Shown here one piece after another: positions 1 to 9,671 of a stretch of 64,000 nucleotides of DNA. The position numbers were made by a program, and so were the translations under genes. Below the pieces are notes generated by a model. The model ran no database searches, was not told the origin of the DNA, and saw nothing but the letters and a program-made list of their open reading frames with translations. The DNA lies in NCBI GenBank assembly GCA_029204225.1, contig CM055096.1:29256995-29320994 (forward strand). The letters run 5' to 3'. This DNA is from Diphasiastrum complanatum (lineage: Eukaryota > Streptophyta > Lycopodiopsida > Lycopodiales > Lycopodiaceae). Within the stretch, counting starts at the first letter, position 1. Every line of letters begins with the position of its first letter.

Positions 1-19
1 CTCAGATTTCATTCTAGCA

Positions 20-110
20 TGAGGGATGCGGCAATGATATTGACACCGGAGCCACCATCGAGAACCGCTAAAACTTCATGTGATTTATGATGGGTAGCTG
101 GGATTTTGAC
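20..110 (-). pseudogene. Ty3-type aspartic protease fragment
   Basis: Read on the minus strand, this short stretch gives a retropepsin core with the motif LDGGSGVNII, preceded by a VKIPA-like strand. Plant Ty3 proteases carry this DGGSGVN form, whereas copia proteases carry DSGA. Stops follow at once, so only the active-site region is visible, and the rest runs off the left edge or is decayed. It borders copia-type gag sequence on its right, so two different elements meet here. The boundary could not be placed. Confidence 0.5.
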
Positions 111-135
111 GTTGCCTCGTTGCTGAGTGGATTGG

Positions 136-534
136 TTAGGTGTAAGGGCATTTTAGGCAACTCATTAGGGCTGGTGGTGTCTTTGGATTGAATTTGGTGT
201 GAAGAGTGACATTGGCTTGCAGTAAATCTCCCCAGACTTCGGTACCTTCAAGGGTTTTGCTTTCAAAAGGCTTGTGAGGTACTTTATGGGAGGTGAAAGA
301 TTGTTGGTCGGCATTGCAGATTTGCTGGCGAAACTGATGATGTAGCCGAATTTCTTCGAATGGGTGAGGATAGACTATCGGGGTCGAATCTTCACTTGGA
401 GGGACAGCACGCTGCTGAGTTTTGCTGGGTGCAATTGTAGGGGCTTGGCATTGGGTTTGTGTCCGAGTCAAGACCCATGCAAGATGAGTTTCAACTAGTA
501 AAGTTTCTACTTGCACTGAACAAGACAGGAGCAT
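136..534 (-). pseudogene. retroelement gag/pro linker ORF (unassigned)
   Basis: An open frame of about 130 codons lies between the zinc-knuckle region on its right and the protease fragment on its left. It reads in the same direction as both. It is rich in Gln, Pro, Thr and Ser in its first half and has no domain I can name. A segment reading EVWGDLLQANVTL resembles linker sequence upstream of Ty3 proteases. It is probably part of the Ty3-like remnant, but it could belong to the copia element to the right. Confidence 0.35.
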
Positions 535-549
535 CAGGTTTAGATTGGG

Positions 550-1125
550 ATGGGCAGTCTTTCACGTGATGTTCAATACCACAGTTTTCACAAGCTGGAT
601 AACTCTAGTAAGAGTTAAATCAAAGTGTGTCGATATGATCATCACCCTGTTATCATATGTAGAGGGCAAGCTTGAAAGAAAATGTCATAATTGCGTCTTG
701 ATCATCTATGACTGATCCGACAGTGGCCATCCGTTGCAAGAGATTCTTAAACTGGTTAATGTGACTTTGAAGAGAATCACCATTAGACATCTTGAATGTG
801 AGAATTTCCTTCGTAGATGTAACTTAGTGGTTATGTCCCTCACGTCATATAGTGAGTTCAGGATGTCCCAAATGTCTTTTGAAGTTGTAGCTTTAGCTAT
901 GTATCCAATCTGTGTATCTAATATATTGAGGATAATAAGCGCAAAAGCCTTACCGTCCTTCGATTTTCACTTTGAGTCGTCGTCTGCAGGTTTTACTTCT
1001 GTACCTGTAACAACATCCCATAACTCATTGGCGATTAGCAAGGTCTTTATCTTAAATTTCTACAAATGATAATTGGATTCATTCAGCTTGTCTGTAATAA
1101 GACCAGCTTTGCTTTGAGAATCCAT
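550..1125 (-). pseudogene. Ty1/copia gag (UBN2) pseudogene, start at 1125
   Basis: Translation from an ATG at 1125 gives a copia gag of the UBN2 type. It opens MDSQSKAGLITDKLNESNY, then shows the LLIANELWDVV block, a DGKAFALIILN block and LHLRRKF. At least two in-frame stops interrupt it: one replaces the Trp expected in the WKFK motif, and another lies before KSKDGKAF. A zinc knuckle (CENCGIEHHVKDC) follows near 597-553. The gag sits just inside the 5' LTR and PBS at 1415, as expected for a minus-strand element whose pol would lie left of the window. It is non-functional as it stands. Confidence 0.7.
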
Positions 1126-1225
1126 CTGGAACTTAGTTTGTCGATTGTATCGATGATGCTAAGATGTAGTAATGCCAACAACAGGAAATCAACTCTCTGA
1201 TACTGAAAGGTTGAAAGGAACTGAA

Positions 1226-1414
1226 GAGTTTGATATCAATTTGATATCGCAAAATATATCAAGTATTAGAGCTTTCGCTCTGATATCGAAATAGTATTAG
1301 GCCCTGATAGAGATCAGAAGTCTGATACCGTGATGGTTCAGATAAAGAAAATAGTGATCTAGCACTGATACTATGATAGAAGCTCTGATATCATGTAGGT
1401 ATGCTCTGATACCA
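1226..1414 (-). repeat. initiator-tRNA PBS followed by an array of PBS-like repeats
   Basis: Reading minus, the LTR ends at 1415 and is followed directly by TGGTATCAGAGC (1414-1403), the standard copia primer binding site complementary to the 3' end of initiator tRNA-Met. Degenerate versions of the same word recur downstream about every 20-35 bases: near 1391-1380 (TGATATCAGAGC), 1369-1355, 1331-1316, about 1300 and 1275. A few weaker GATATCA words follow to about 1226. Only the first is at the correct distance from the LTR. Confidence 0.7.
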
Positions 1415-2570
1415 TGTCGGAAAGAGGTGTGTAGAAAGATAGGTCGAACTCAAAAAGACATGAACTTGAATGAAAATAATTCGAGGGTCTAGAAAAAAAA
1501 CTTTTCTTGCACAGTGAAATAAACTATCTTCTCTTTCTCTATGCATGACTAGGCCTATCAATTTCAAACAAAACAATAGTGATAGAAACCACATTTGATC
1601 TTATAGTAACTAACTTTGAAATCATCAATACAACAGTGATTACGTAGCCAAACAATAATGTATTGAATTATTAGACAAATAATTTGTCGCGAAACACTAG
1701 ACAAATAATTAGTCGCAAATCACTAGACAAATAATTAGTCGTGAAGAATTACAAAAACGCATACATTCTAAGACGAAACTGACCACAATAAATGATAGTA
1801 TTGATTCAGTATGAAAATGCAACATAAGTAAATGAGTACAATAAGTTGTGGATCAAAGCCGCGTAACCTAAGCTATCTCTGAGCAGCTAAAATGAAAGTC
1901 TGAATTAAGCGCAATGCTGATAAGCAGTAGCGCAATAGCAATTTCTAGAAAACTCTAAGAAGTGAGCTAGAATGCTCAAGGGTGTGAGTCAAGGCTTGTA
2001 GGCTTGAGAGAGAGAGAATTAACTATTCAAATGCTTCTTTGATCTTCATTCATTGAAATTGTATGAATATGAACATCTACATATACTAAGCAATTAGGTC
2101 GTCAAATACGATCGCCAGTTGGCTGGTTCCGCTGGCATTCATCCAGTCCTTTCTCAGAAATTGATTGCTGATAAGCGGTGGAAATTGGCTGTAAACAGTC
2201 TGCCTGCATAAATGAACCAAAACTATCACTCTGCAGAAATGAACTAAAACTGCCATAGGCGAAGGTGTCGCAAAAAGACGACAGTGATGGCATTTTGCGA
2301 AAAACCCGACAATGTCTTTAAATCTCATTTAGGGTTGTCCCACACTTTGCCAGAGTCATTTCCTTAACATTTGAGGCACTTTGAAAAAGACGAAAAATGT
2401 GACTTCGCAATTTTTGACAGGCGAAAAATGTGAAAAAGATGACACTGTTGTCAAACTCCGTGTATTTCTGCAGACTGTGTAAAAACACGGGAAAATTCAC
2501 AGAACTGGATAAGCAATGGATGAGGATTAAAATCGAGTAGCCGATTAGTAAGAAGGAGAATAATCCAACA
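1415..2570 (-). mobile_element. 5' LTR of a minus-strand copia element (family L)
   Basis: This 1156-bp LTR begins, on the minus strand, with TGTTGGATTA at 2570 and ends ...CCGACA at 1415, next to the PBS. A second, diverged copy of the same LTR lies at 61621-62768, which confirms both boundaries. The internal region extends left and off the window. The two family L copies are separate insertions: this is a 5' LTR, whereas the right-hand one is a 3' LTR next to a polypurine tract. Confidence 0.85.
1672..1749 (-). repeat. three tandem 26-bp repeats in the LTR
   Basis: Three near-identical 26-bp units (1672-1697, 1698-1723, 1724-1749) each contain the near-palindrome GACAAATAATTAGTC followed by GCGAAA or GTGAAG. 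The other family L LTR carries only about one and a half units near 61870-61905. The copy number therefore varies inside the promoter-bearing part of the LTR. Confidence 0.75.
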
Positions 2571-2868
2571 CAAGTGTTATATGTTCTTAAGCTACCTCAA
2601 AATCTTCTTTCAGCTAATACTATTATTTCACAAAACTTTCGCAATATTAAGGAGGGGAACATGGTAATTGTTACAAGTTTCAAAGAAGGGGGTTTATCAA
2701 AGGTTGATACTAATTTACTATCATATGCTTGTATGTCTTCAAAAAATCTCTCTTTATCTACTCTTTGTTGAAAACCAGTGTTTAGGACCCTAAAGGGATC
2801 TACTAAATATCCTCAAGAGTGATTGAATACTTGCTTAATCAAGTTATTGCAAAACTAGCACTCAAATG
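2571..2868 (+). other. spacer with a 65-codon copia-like fragment
   Basis: Between two LTR elements lies about 300 bp. An open frame at 2574-2771 begins VLYVLKLPQNLLSAN, which resembles the VLYVP-L-NLLS motif of copia gag-pre-integrase sequence. No further domain is visible, and it is most likely an older copia scrap. The last five bases before 2869 (AAATG) would be the left target duplication of copia A, but its right partner is lost. Confidence 0.35.
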
Positions 2869-3533
2869 TGTGAAAATTAGCCTAATTTGGCAAATCTAGC
2901 CATGTAAAACATTGTAAATATTGTGTATAATTGGGTTCCACAAATGTAAGGCCAAGATGCCACGTAGAAACCCACTCCTAATGTAGGTTAGGTCAAGTCA
3001 AGAGAGTTGGTCATGTCTATTTGGTGGTCATCCCTACTTTATAGGACCTACACCTAAGTTTAAGGTGAAAATTTGACCAACTAGCTACCTACCAAGCATA
3101 ACTCTAGGATCTAGGCTAGGGTTTCATTTTAGGGCAAGAAGAGTGAGTTAACTTCCTTATTACATGCTGGAAATCCACCTAACTTCAAGAAGGAAGTCAA
3201 GTTTGCTATGTATTCCAAGCTCCCATAGTGAGAAGATAGAAAATTTTTGGAGCTCATTGGCAATCTCAAGCTAATTCACTATGTACATTGAGTTTTTGTG
3301 ATCCAAATGCAACCAAATCAATTTCTACTTGTTTCTCAGTTCGAAGGCCATACTTCAGCCTGTAGTACACACATGTGGACTCGGATTTTAATGTTGATTA
3401 ATGCTTTTGATTGTTAATGCTTATTGTTTGTCAAATTGCCAATCTAGATCAACTTTTTTGTAATCAAGCATCCAATCTCTCTTGTAGATCTTTTGTAGAT
3501 CCATTTATGGTCCTAAAGTACATTACTTTCACA
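2869..3533 (+). mobile_element. copia A 5' LTR
   Basis: This 665-bp LTR starts TGTGAA and ends TTCACA, which are perfectly inverted termini. Its first ~290 bp recur at 7578-7865 with only scattered differences, identifying the pair as the LTRs of one element. A primer binding site follows immediately at 3534. Confidence 0.85.
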
Positions 3534-3547
3534 TGGTATCAAAGCCA
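3534..3547 (+). promoter_or_regulatory. copia A primer binding site
   Basis: TGGTATCAAAGCCA directly follows the LTR. It matches the copia site for initiator tRNA-Met with one change (AAAGCC for AGAGCC). Confidence 0.8.
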
Positions 3548-4277
3548 AGTACAAGAGCATAAGCCATTGATCTAATGCAAATCCATTTTTAGCAAGCTTT
3601 GGTGCTAAAAACTAGTATTGAGAGGGCAAGCTAGAATCTTGATGTTGGTGAGGAGATTTGATCCCAAACTTGGTAGGGGTCCGAATCCGTACTGTCCACA
3701 TGTGTGGGCACCTCTGGACCTGCATTTAATGCATGGTATTCATTTGATCCAAATAAATTCAATTTGGGAGCTTTTGATGTTTTTTTTTGTGGAAATCTTA
3801 GGATAAGCTACCAATATTGAGTGCCATTAGAGGAGTTCTCAATATCAAAAAGACTCTTTGTAAAGATACTTTTATTTTTTTCTTTAGTTTCGACCGTCAC
3901 CAGGCCCAATCAAAATGCACAGATTTGAAATCTACATAACGTAGTTCAAATTAACTAAAAAATAAAAATGCAATATAGAAAACTTTGAAATTTGTGTCCG
4001 GGCAGCATGGACGTATCCCATTGGTTTCTTTTTCCTGCCCGACACATGCTAATCTTCCCGACGTCAATATCTCAAGTTAAATTTACTTTACTATGCTGGT
4101 TAGTATAATGAAATTTTCTAACTATACTAGTTACAGTTATAGAAATATAGTATGTACAGTTACATAAAATATGGTATACGCAGTAACTGTGACTATGTTG
4201 GCATTCACATTAGATTAAATGTGATACGAAAAATTAAAATCAAGTAACATATCAGAGAGATTTTTGGCGCCCAAGCT
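3548..4277 (+). other. copia A leader with no recognisable gene
   Basis: About 730 bp between the PBS and the first long ORF. A 62-codon open frame at 3618-3806 shows no known motif. The part after 3880 is AT-rich. I see no gene, structured RNA or element boundary here. Confidence 0.4.
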
Positions 4278-5205
4278 TTGAAAATAGCAATGGGGAGGAG
4301 ACCCAGATCTACAATCGATTCTGTGATTCTTTACAATGAGAAAGATGAAGCTGATAACTGGAAGCCAACAAAATATACGAAGAACTCATGGGTATTGCTG
4401 CATCCATCATCAAAGGGCAATTTTCGACAAAAGAAAAGAGCAAAAATGACTTACAAATCTTATTGGAAAGCAAAAATTTTGGAGTTTAAGACTACCCTGA
4501 GAGGTCAATTGATATCAGAAATCTTAGTGCAACATGTATATATGCATTCAGAAATCAAAGTACATGATATTAATCCTCATGATCATCAAAAATGTAATTG
4601 TAATCATAGGTGATTTCCTTTATTGATGCTCTTCAGATTATGAGTTAAATGCTTCAACATTGTTTTTTTCTTTCAGATTTATATCCATCCTGCATAAGTG
4701 AATGGGAGCCCGCACAATCACTTGCAGGAATATTAGATGTGATTCACTCTGATGTTGGAAAGCTACAATACAGAGGAAGAAGTCCAAAGGAACTTGCAGA
4801 TTGTGGTATCTATTTTTATGAATCTTTATATACGCCACAAACATATGGAGCTTTTGGCAAGCTCAAAGCAATTCCATTGCCTAGTTTTCAAAGTGATGAG
4901 TGGCCTACTCTTGACAGCATTGTTTCTGAATCCTTGAGATGCAAGCTACTCATTGATATTAAAAATGCTATGAAGATAAGCACAGGCTCAAAAATTGTTC
5001 ACCTAAGTTGGTTTATCTCATTGCATACATTTGTTGATTTTTTCTCGAGTGCTAGTGTTCATAGGACACCAACTTTATTTGTTTGCAAGGATTTATCAGA
5101 TGAGACTTTGTCAGATCTCATGGATCAAGGCTGGGATAGTAAAACAAATAATGACATAGAATGCAGGATTAAAAAGTCCTCAATGATCTTTCGTTATCAT
5201 ATTGA
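4278..5205 (+). pseudogene. unrecognised two-exon gene fragment inside copia A
   Basis: An ATG at 4278 opens about 105 basic codons (MGRRPRSTIDSVILYN...). An in-phase junction is available: donor after 4593 (AAAAAT|GTAATT) and acceptor TTTCTTTCAG ending at 4676, giving an 83-bp intron. The frame then continues ~175 codons (LYPSCISEWEPAQSLAG ... YHIEKQ) before merging into copia gag near 5212. Composition and lack of stops look like host coding sequence, and the protein does not resemble gag or pol. I cannot name the family. It lies between the copia A PBS and gag, so it may be a captured host fragment or an unrelated insertion. No start or stop of a complete protein is certain. Confidence 0.45.
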
Positions 5206-5211
5206 AAAGCA

Positions 5212-6912
5212 AATGCTCAGTCTCACATTTAGCTACCAGAGATACAAGAAAATCGAAGGTACATGGCTACCACATGGAAGGTTAGGATGGAGTCACTTTT
5301 GGTGCTCCAAGACCTTTATAAGTTCTTGATTGAAGATGAAGATGAATCTATGGGTGCACAGGAGTTAGCTAGATACAAGAAGAGATCTAGGCTTGCACTT
5401 CATTGTGTGAAGATGAATGTGAGCAATGATTTGTTGAGAGAAGTATCAGCATGTACTAGTGCTAAAGAGGCTTGGGAGTCTTTAAAATCAGTCTATGAAT
5501 CTAGTAACACTTCAAGAGTACTCATGCTTAAAAATCAGATTTTGCAAAGCATGGGAGAAGTGAGGAGAGTGCACATGATTATGTACTCAAAATCAAGTGT
5601 CTAAATAGGGAGTTGGCTTCCTTTGGAGAGAAGATTCATGATGGAGAGCTTGTACAAATTGTTCTTAATGATCTAGGAGATAACTTTGCAAATTTGGTCC
5701 AAAGTTTTGCCATCCAAGACACTTTGCCAACTATAGAAAAACTTCACAGTGTATTAGTGGCTGAAGAGTGTAGGATGCTCCACACCAAGGCAATTGTCTT
5801 TGCATGATGAAGATGAGAAAGCCAATTTCTCATTCAAGGGCACAAAGAAGACCAATGGAAAGAAGAAGCATCCCAAGGAGGCCAAATAAGAGGATGATGC
5901 ATCAAGCTCAAAGGACAAGTCAAAGCAAAAATTCTTTTTTTGTGGAAAGAAGAGGCATTATGCATCCAAATGATACAAGAGGCTAAGAGCAAAAGAGGAG
6001 GAGGACAAACAAGGGAACCTTGCATATGAAGATGAAGGTCCATCATCACCACCATCCAAAGTAGGATCCTTCTCATCAACATCAAGAATGTTAGATCAAT
6101 CTACGACACTTGGTGGATTGATAGTGGGGCTAGATCCCACATGACTTTTCAAAAGGACACATTCTCAACCTTACACTCTTTCAATGGTGCTAATAAATTG
6201 GTTTCTTTAGCAAATGATCAAGAATGTAAGATAGATGGTATTGGTACCATCTCATTATGTCTAGGATCTAGCAAAAGGATGGATCTAGACAATGTCCTTT
6301 TTGTACCATCAATTACAAAGAGCTTGCTTAGGACAACTAATGGATGATGGTTTAGATGTTCACTTCAAGGATGGAGTTTGTTCCATCGCGAAGAATGATA
6401 TTTGCATAGCAAATGGTGTTAAACAAGGTAGTTTGTTTAAGTTGGATGCTAAAATTGATATGGCAAAAGAGAAAATCATTCATTCAAATGTACACTCTTT
6501 TTCTCATGTACCAAGTAGTGATGATAAGATGCATGAAACATTCTTAGATGTTTATACAAGAGATGCTTGGATCCATCTAGTATCTTGTGTGAATGAAAGT
6601 GAAATCAACAACCTTGGTGTCAATGATTTTGCAAGGATTGAGGAGGAGCAAGAAAGTGATGGAGATCTTGAGGATCCACCTCAAAGATCAAGTGCTCCAA
6701 GAAGATCTACAAAGGCAAGGGCCAAGCCTTCAAGGCTCACTTATCTTGGAAAAGGTAATCAAGGAGAATATTCTCAACCATTCACTTTCAACACTTTTCT
6801 TACTTCAATGCTTGATGAACCATTTTGCTATGAGATCTACATGAGGCAAACCAATGTATGCTATGAGAACTACATGAGGCAACTTGAGGGCTTCATCAAG
6901 AAGGAAGTTTAA
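5212..6912 (+). pseudogene. copia A gag-protease-integrase remnant lacking RT
   Basis: Broken frames give a UBN2 gag (ATWKVRMESLLVLQDLYKF, then ARLALHCVKMNVSND) from about 5263. A zinc knuckle (CGKKRHYAS) lies near 5940 and a protease core WWIDSGARSHMTF near 6110-6150. Gag-pre-integrase follows (LFVPSITK, DGLDVHFKDG). A short piece of integrase (YTRDAWIHL) then jumps straight to a Ser/Arg-rich linker (PRRSTKARAKPSRLTYLGKG) and a stop at 6912. The integrase catalytic core, reverse transcriptase and RNase H are absent. Several frameshifts separate the pieces, for example near 5605, 5810 and 6340. This is a deletion derivative that would depend on another copy to move. Confidence 0.75.
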
Positions 6913-7577
6913 GATAAGATGTGTAATGACTCATTTGAGAACAAGTTTTTATGTCTTAGTGATCTAAAAATTGTTATGAACCAATTAAGAGTAAATTGGT
7001 TGTTTGATCAAATGAGTGCTCTTGGGTTTTGGAAGAGCAAGAATGAGTTAATCACTCACTAAAGTGAAACATCCTAGAAGGACACTTATATCCATAAGCA
7101 AGTATGTAGCCTCATGAAATTCAAGATCACTTGTAATTACAAGATTAGGAAAATCATGCTTACGTTTGATGGTTTGTGGACTAGTCATTTTAGCATGACA
7201 AATCTTGATAATAGTAGCAAGTACATGTTTTGTGATCTTGATCGATGTGATTTTCACAAGACATGGAGACATCGGATTTCCTTCAAAGAGAAGCATCAAG
7301 ATCAAGGTGGATTCAAGTTTCAAGTTCATGCATTTTCACTCAACATGGAAGAAATCAAGTGCAAAGGTGAAAGGAAGAATCAAGACTCTTCAATTCATCT
7401 TGGAGGAGATCAAGATCAGAGAAGCTCTATCTTGGATATGGTGATAGGTCATGTCATCATCTTTGGGGCTCAATAGTCACCTTCTACACCTGAATATGAT
7501 TCATTTCTAATGTCAAGGTCAGGTTTAGAATTGTAGATACATACATTATTGTTTCCAAGGCTAGATTTGAGGAGGAG
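6913..7577 (+). mobile_element. copia A 3' untranslated region and polypurine tract
   Basis: About 660 bp separate the last coding remnant from the 3' LTR. ORFs at 7114-7476 and 7205-7444 show no domain. The stretch ends with the purine run GATTTGAGGAGGAG (7564-7577) immediately before the TG of the 3' LTR, as expected of a polypurine tract. Confidence 0.6.
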
Positions 7578-7865
7578 TGTGAAGAATAACCTAATTTGGC
7601 AAATCTAGCCATGTAGAACATTGTAAATATTGTGTATAATTGGGTTCCACACATGTAAGGCCAAGATGCCACGTAGAAACCCACTCCTAATGTAGGTTAG
7701 GTCAAGTCAAGAGAGTTGATCATGTCTATTTGGTGGTCATCCCTACTTTATAGGACCTACACCTAAGTTTAAGGTGAAAATTTGACCAACCAGCTACCTA
7801 CCAAGCATAACTCTAGGATCTAGGCTAGGGTTTCATTTTAGGGCAAGAGGAGTGAGTTAACTTTC
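7578..7865 (+). mobile_element. copia A 3' LTR, truncated
   Basis: The first 288 bp of the copia A LTR are present, matching 2869 onward closely. Similarity stops abruptly at about 7865, where copia B LTR sequence begins. The missing ~380 bp are not found elsewhere in the window. A deletion or recombination joined two damaged LTRs here, rather than a clean nested insertion. Confidence 0.8.
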
Positions 7866-8546
7866 TTTCAAATCTCAGATATCGCAAAATTGTCGCGAAC
7901 AATTCGTGAAATATTTTGAATTTCTTCTCCAAGCTCAAAGTTGTCATCTGTCACGAACAGTTCACGAAATACAAAAATGTTGCAAAGAGAAAAGTGCTGC
8001 GAACAATTCGCAAAACATGAAGCTGAGACGAAGAGATGGATTGTCGTGAATAATTCACGAACAGAAATCATTCAACCTTGGAAATAGAGCATCTATTGTA
8101 TATCAACTATCGTAAACGGTTAGATCTACTATTACAGAATTAAAAGGCCAAAAGACTTGTAAATAAAAGGCCAAAAGACCTGTCTTGTAGCAATATAAAT
8201 ACATGTGCACTACTCGTTTTAACCAACTCTCAGACACTCAAACTGAAGAGATTCACAAACTCATTAAATCTATGACACAACAGCGAGATAAGACAGCAAG
8301 AGATGTATACTGATTCAGATTCAGAATTATAAATTCATTTTTGATCAATAGTTTTTGTCTGTCTAAAATTCTTAAGTTGTCTCTTAATTCTACAGATTAT
8401 TTCCGCACGCATATTCAATCAGAGCAAATACTGTTCTGTTAGTACATAGATCAGATACGGACCCGATTGAAGACACCGATATTAGTTTCATTTATTCAAA
8501 CTTTCATCGTGTTCTCTGTGGAAGAATAATTATTATTTTTTCTACA
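7866..8546 (+). mobile_element. copia B 5' LTR, left end missing
   Basis: This 681-bp stretch ends ...TTTCTACA at 8546, right before a primer binding site, so it is the 3' part of a copia LTR. A matching TGTAG start is absent at the left, where copia A LTR sequence abuts. The left portion carries four copies of an 18-bp palindrome. Confidence 0.7.
7893..8061. repeat. four spaced 18-bp palindromes in the copia B LTR
   Basis: Four related palindromes share the form TCGCGAACAATTCGTGAA. They lie at about 7893-7910, 7951-7968, 7998-8015 and 8044-8061, spaced 46-58 bp apart. Each has CGAA and TTCG half-sites around an A/T centre. Their place in the upstream part of an LTR suggests U3 protein-binding sites, but this is an inference. 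Confidence 0.65.
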
Positions 8547-8547
8547 G

Positions 8548-8632
8548 TGGTATCAGAGCCAATTAGTGCTGATACAGTGGTATCAGAGCTTCCGGAATTT
8601 AATCTGATATAGTGGTATCAGAGCATTTCTCT
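8548..8632 (+). repeat. triplicated copia B primer binding site
   Basis: TGGTATCAGAGC occurs three times in 85 bp. The first follows the LTR end at 8548, the second is near 8578 and the third near 8620. Each is preceded by CAG or TAG and separated by 30-42 bases. All three are exact matches to the copia initiator-tRNA site; only the first is at the canonical position. Confidence 0.85.
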
Positions 8633-8692
8633 CAGCATTCTTCATACATCCATCAACAAGCCGCTATTTGGAGTGATTCAGAAAATTAGAAG

Positions 8693-9671
8693 ATGGCATC
8701 GATCATCAATATTCAGGCTAAGATCACTACGATCTTGGATCCAGAAGGTTCAAACTACTTGATTTGGAAACTAAAAACTTCACTCTTATTGAAGGGTGAA
8801 GGTCTATGGCAATGGGTAGAACCAATAGAGGAGAAGCCAGTAGCTACTCTTGGCAAAGAACTTCGAGAATGGAGTTTAGAAAATGACAAAGCTATGGCAA
8901 TTATTGCGTCTTCAGTTCATGACAATATAATGCTAGATCTTACATCAATTTCAAATGCAAAAGATTTATGGGAAGAATTGCAAACCAAGAATGAGACTCG
9001 ATCTTGTAATCAGATCATGTTCTTGGAAGACCAATTAACTTACCTACAATGGGACGACAAAGACTTGAACACATTTGTGCGAAAGATAAAAGATTTCCTT
9101 GCAAAATTCTGGTGCATAAAATACAATTTCTAAGAAAAAATAGCTTAGTTATTTTCTTCGAACCCTACCCAGGTCATTCCACACAACTCAAACCTTATTG
9201 GCGAAAGATGTGACAATGACACTTCAAAAGGCAATAGATGGAGCTAAAGAGGAAATAGAAGCTCGTGAACGCTATGACGACAATGGTGATTCCAAAAATG
9301 TTCTATTTACTCAGAAGAATAAATCTTCTAAGAAGTCTAAGTTTAAGAGGGAGTCGTCTAAAAAGAATGAGTCTAAGACAAATGAACAACAACATGGTAA
9401 ACAACAGAAGAATTCTGGTGATACGAAAATCTACAACAGATGCAGAAGATCAGGTCACACAGAAGATAAGTGTTGGTTAAATCCAAAGATTGAATGCAAT
9501 CATTGTCATAAACGGGGTCATGCAGCAGTAGACTATTATCAGAATCCCAAAAACAAAAAGGAGCAGAATCGAAGTAAACCTTCAGATTCAAACTATGTCG
9601 AAGATAAAGCAGAATGCTCCAGAGCAACAGAAGATAGGGCAACAAGGAACTCGTCAGCCTATGTTAGTGCT
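8693..9671 (+). pseudogene. copia B gag, frameshifted, interrupted at 9671
   Basis: The ATG at 8693 opens a UBN2-type gag (SNYLIWKLKTSLLLKGEGLW, then DKAMAIIASSVHDNI) that runs to a stop at 9133. After a short gap the frame resumes at 9198 with a Lys/Ser-rich region and two zinc-knuckle-like motifs near 9430-9530. The first lacks its first cysteine (NRCRRSGHTEDKC) and the second lacks its last (CNHCHKRGHAAVDY). The coding sequence is cut at 9671 by the insertion of element X and continues after 12790. Confidence 0.75.

Noticed and set aside
734-1069. 111-codon plus-strand ORF
   Set aside because: It lies opposite the minus-strand copia gag and is explained by it.
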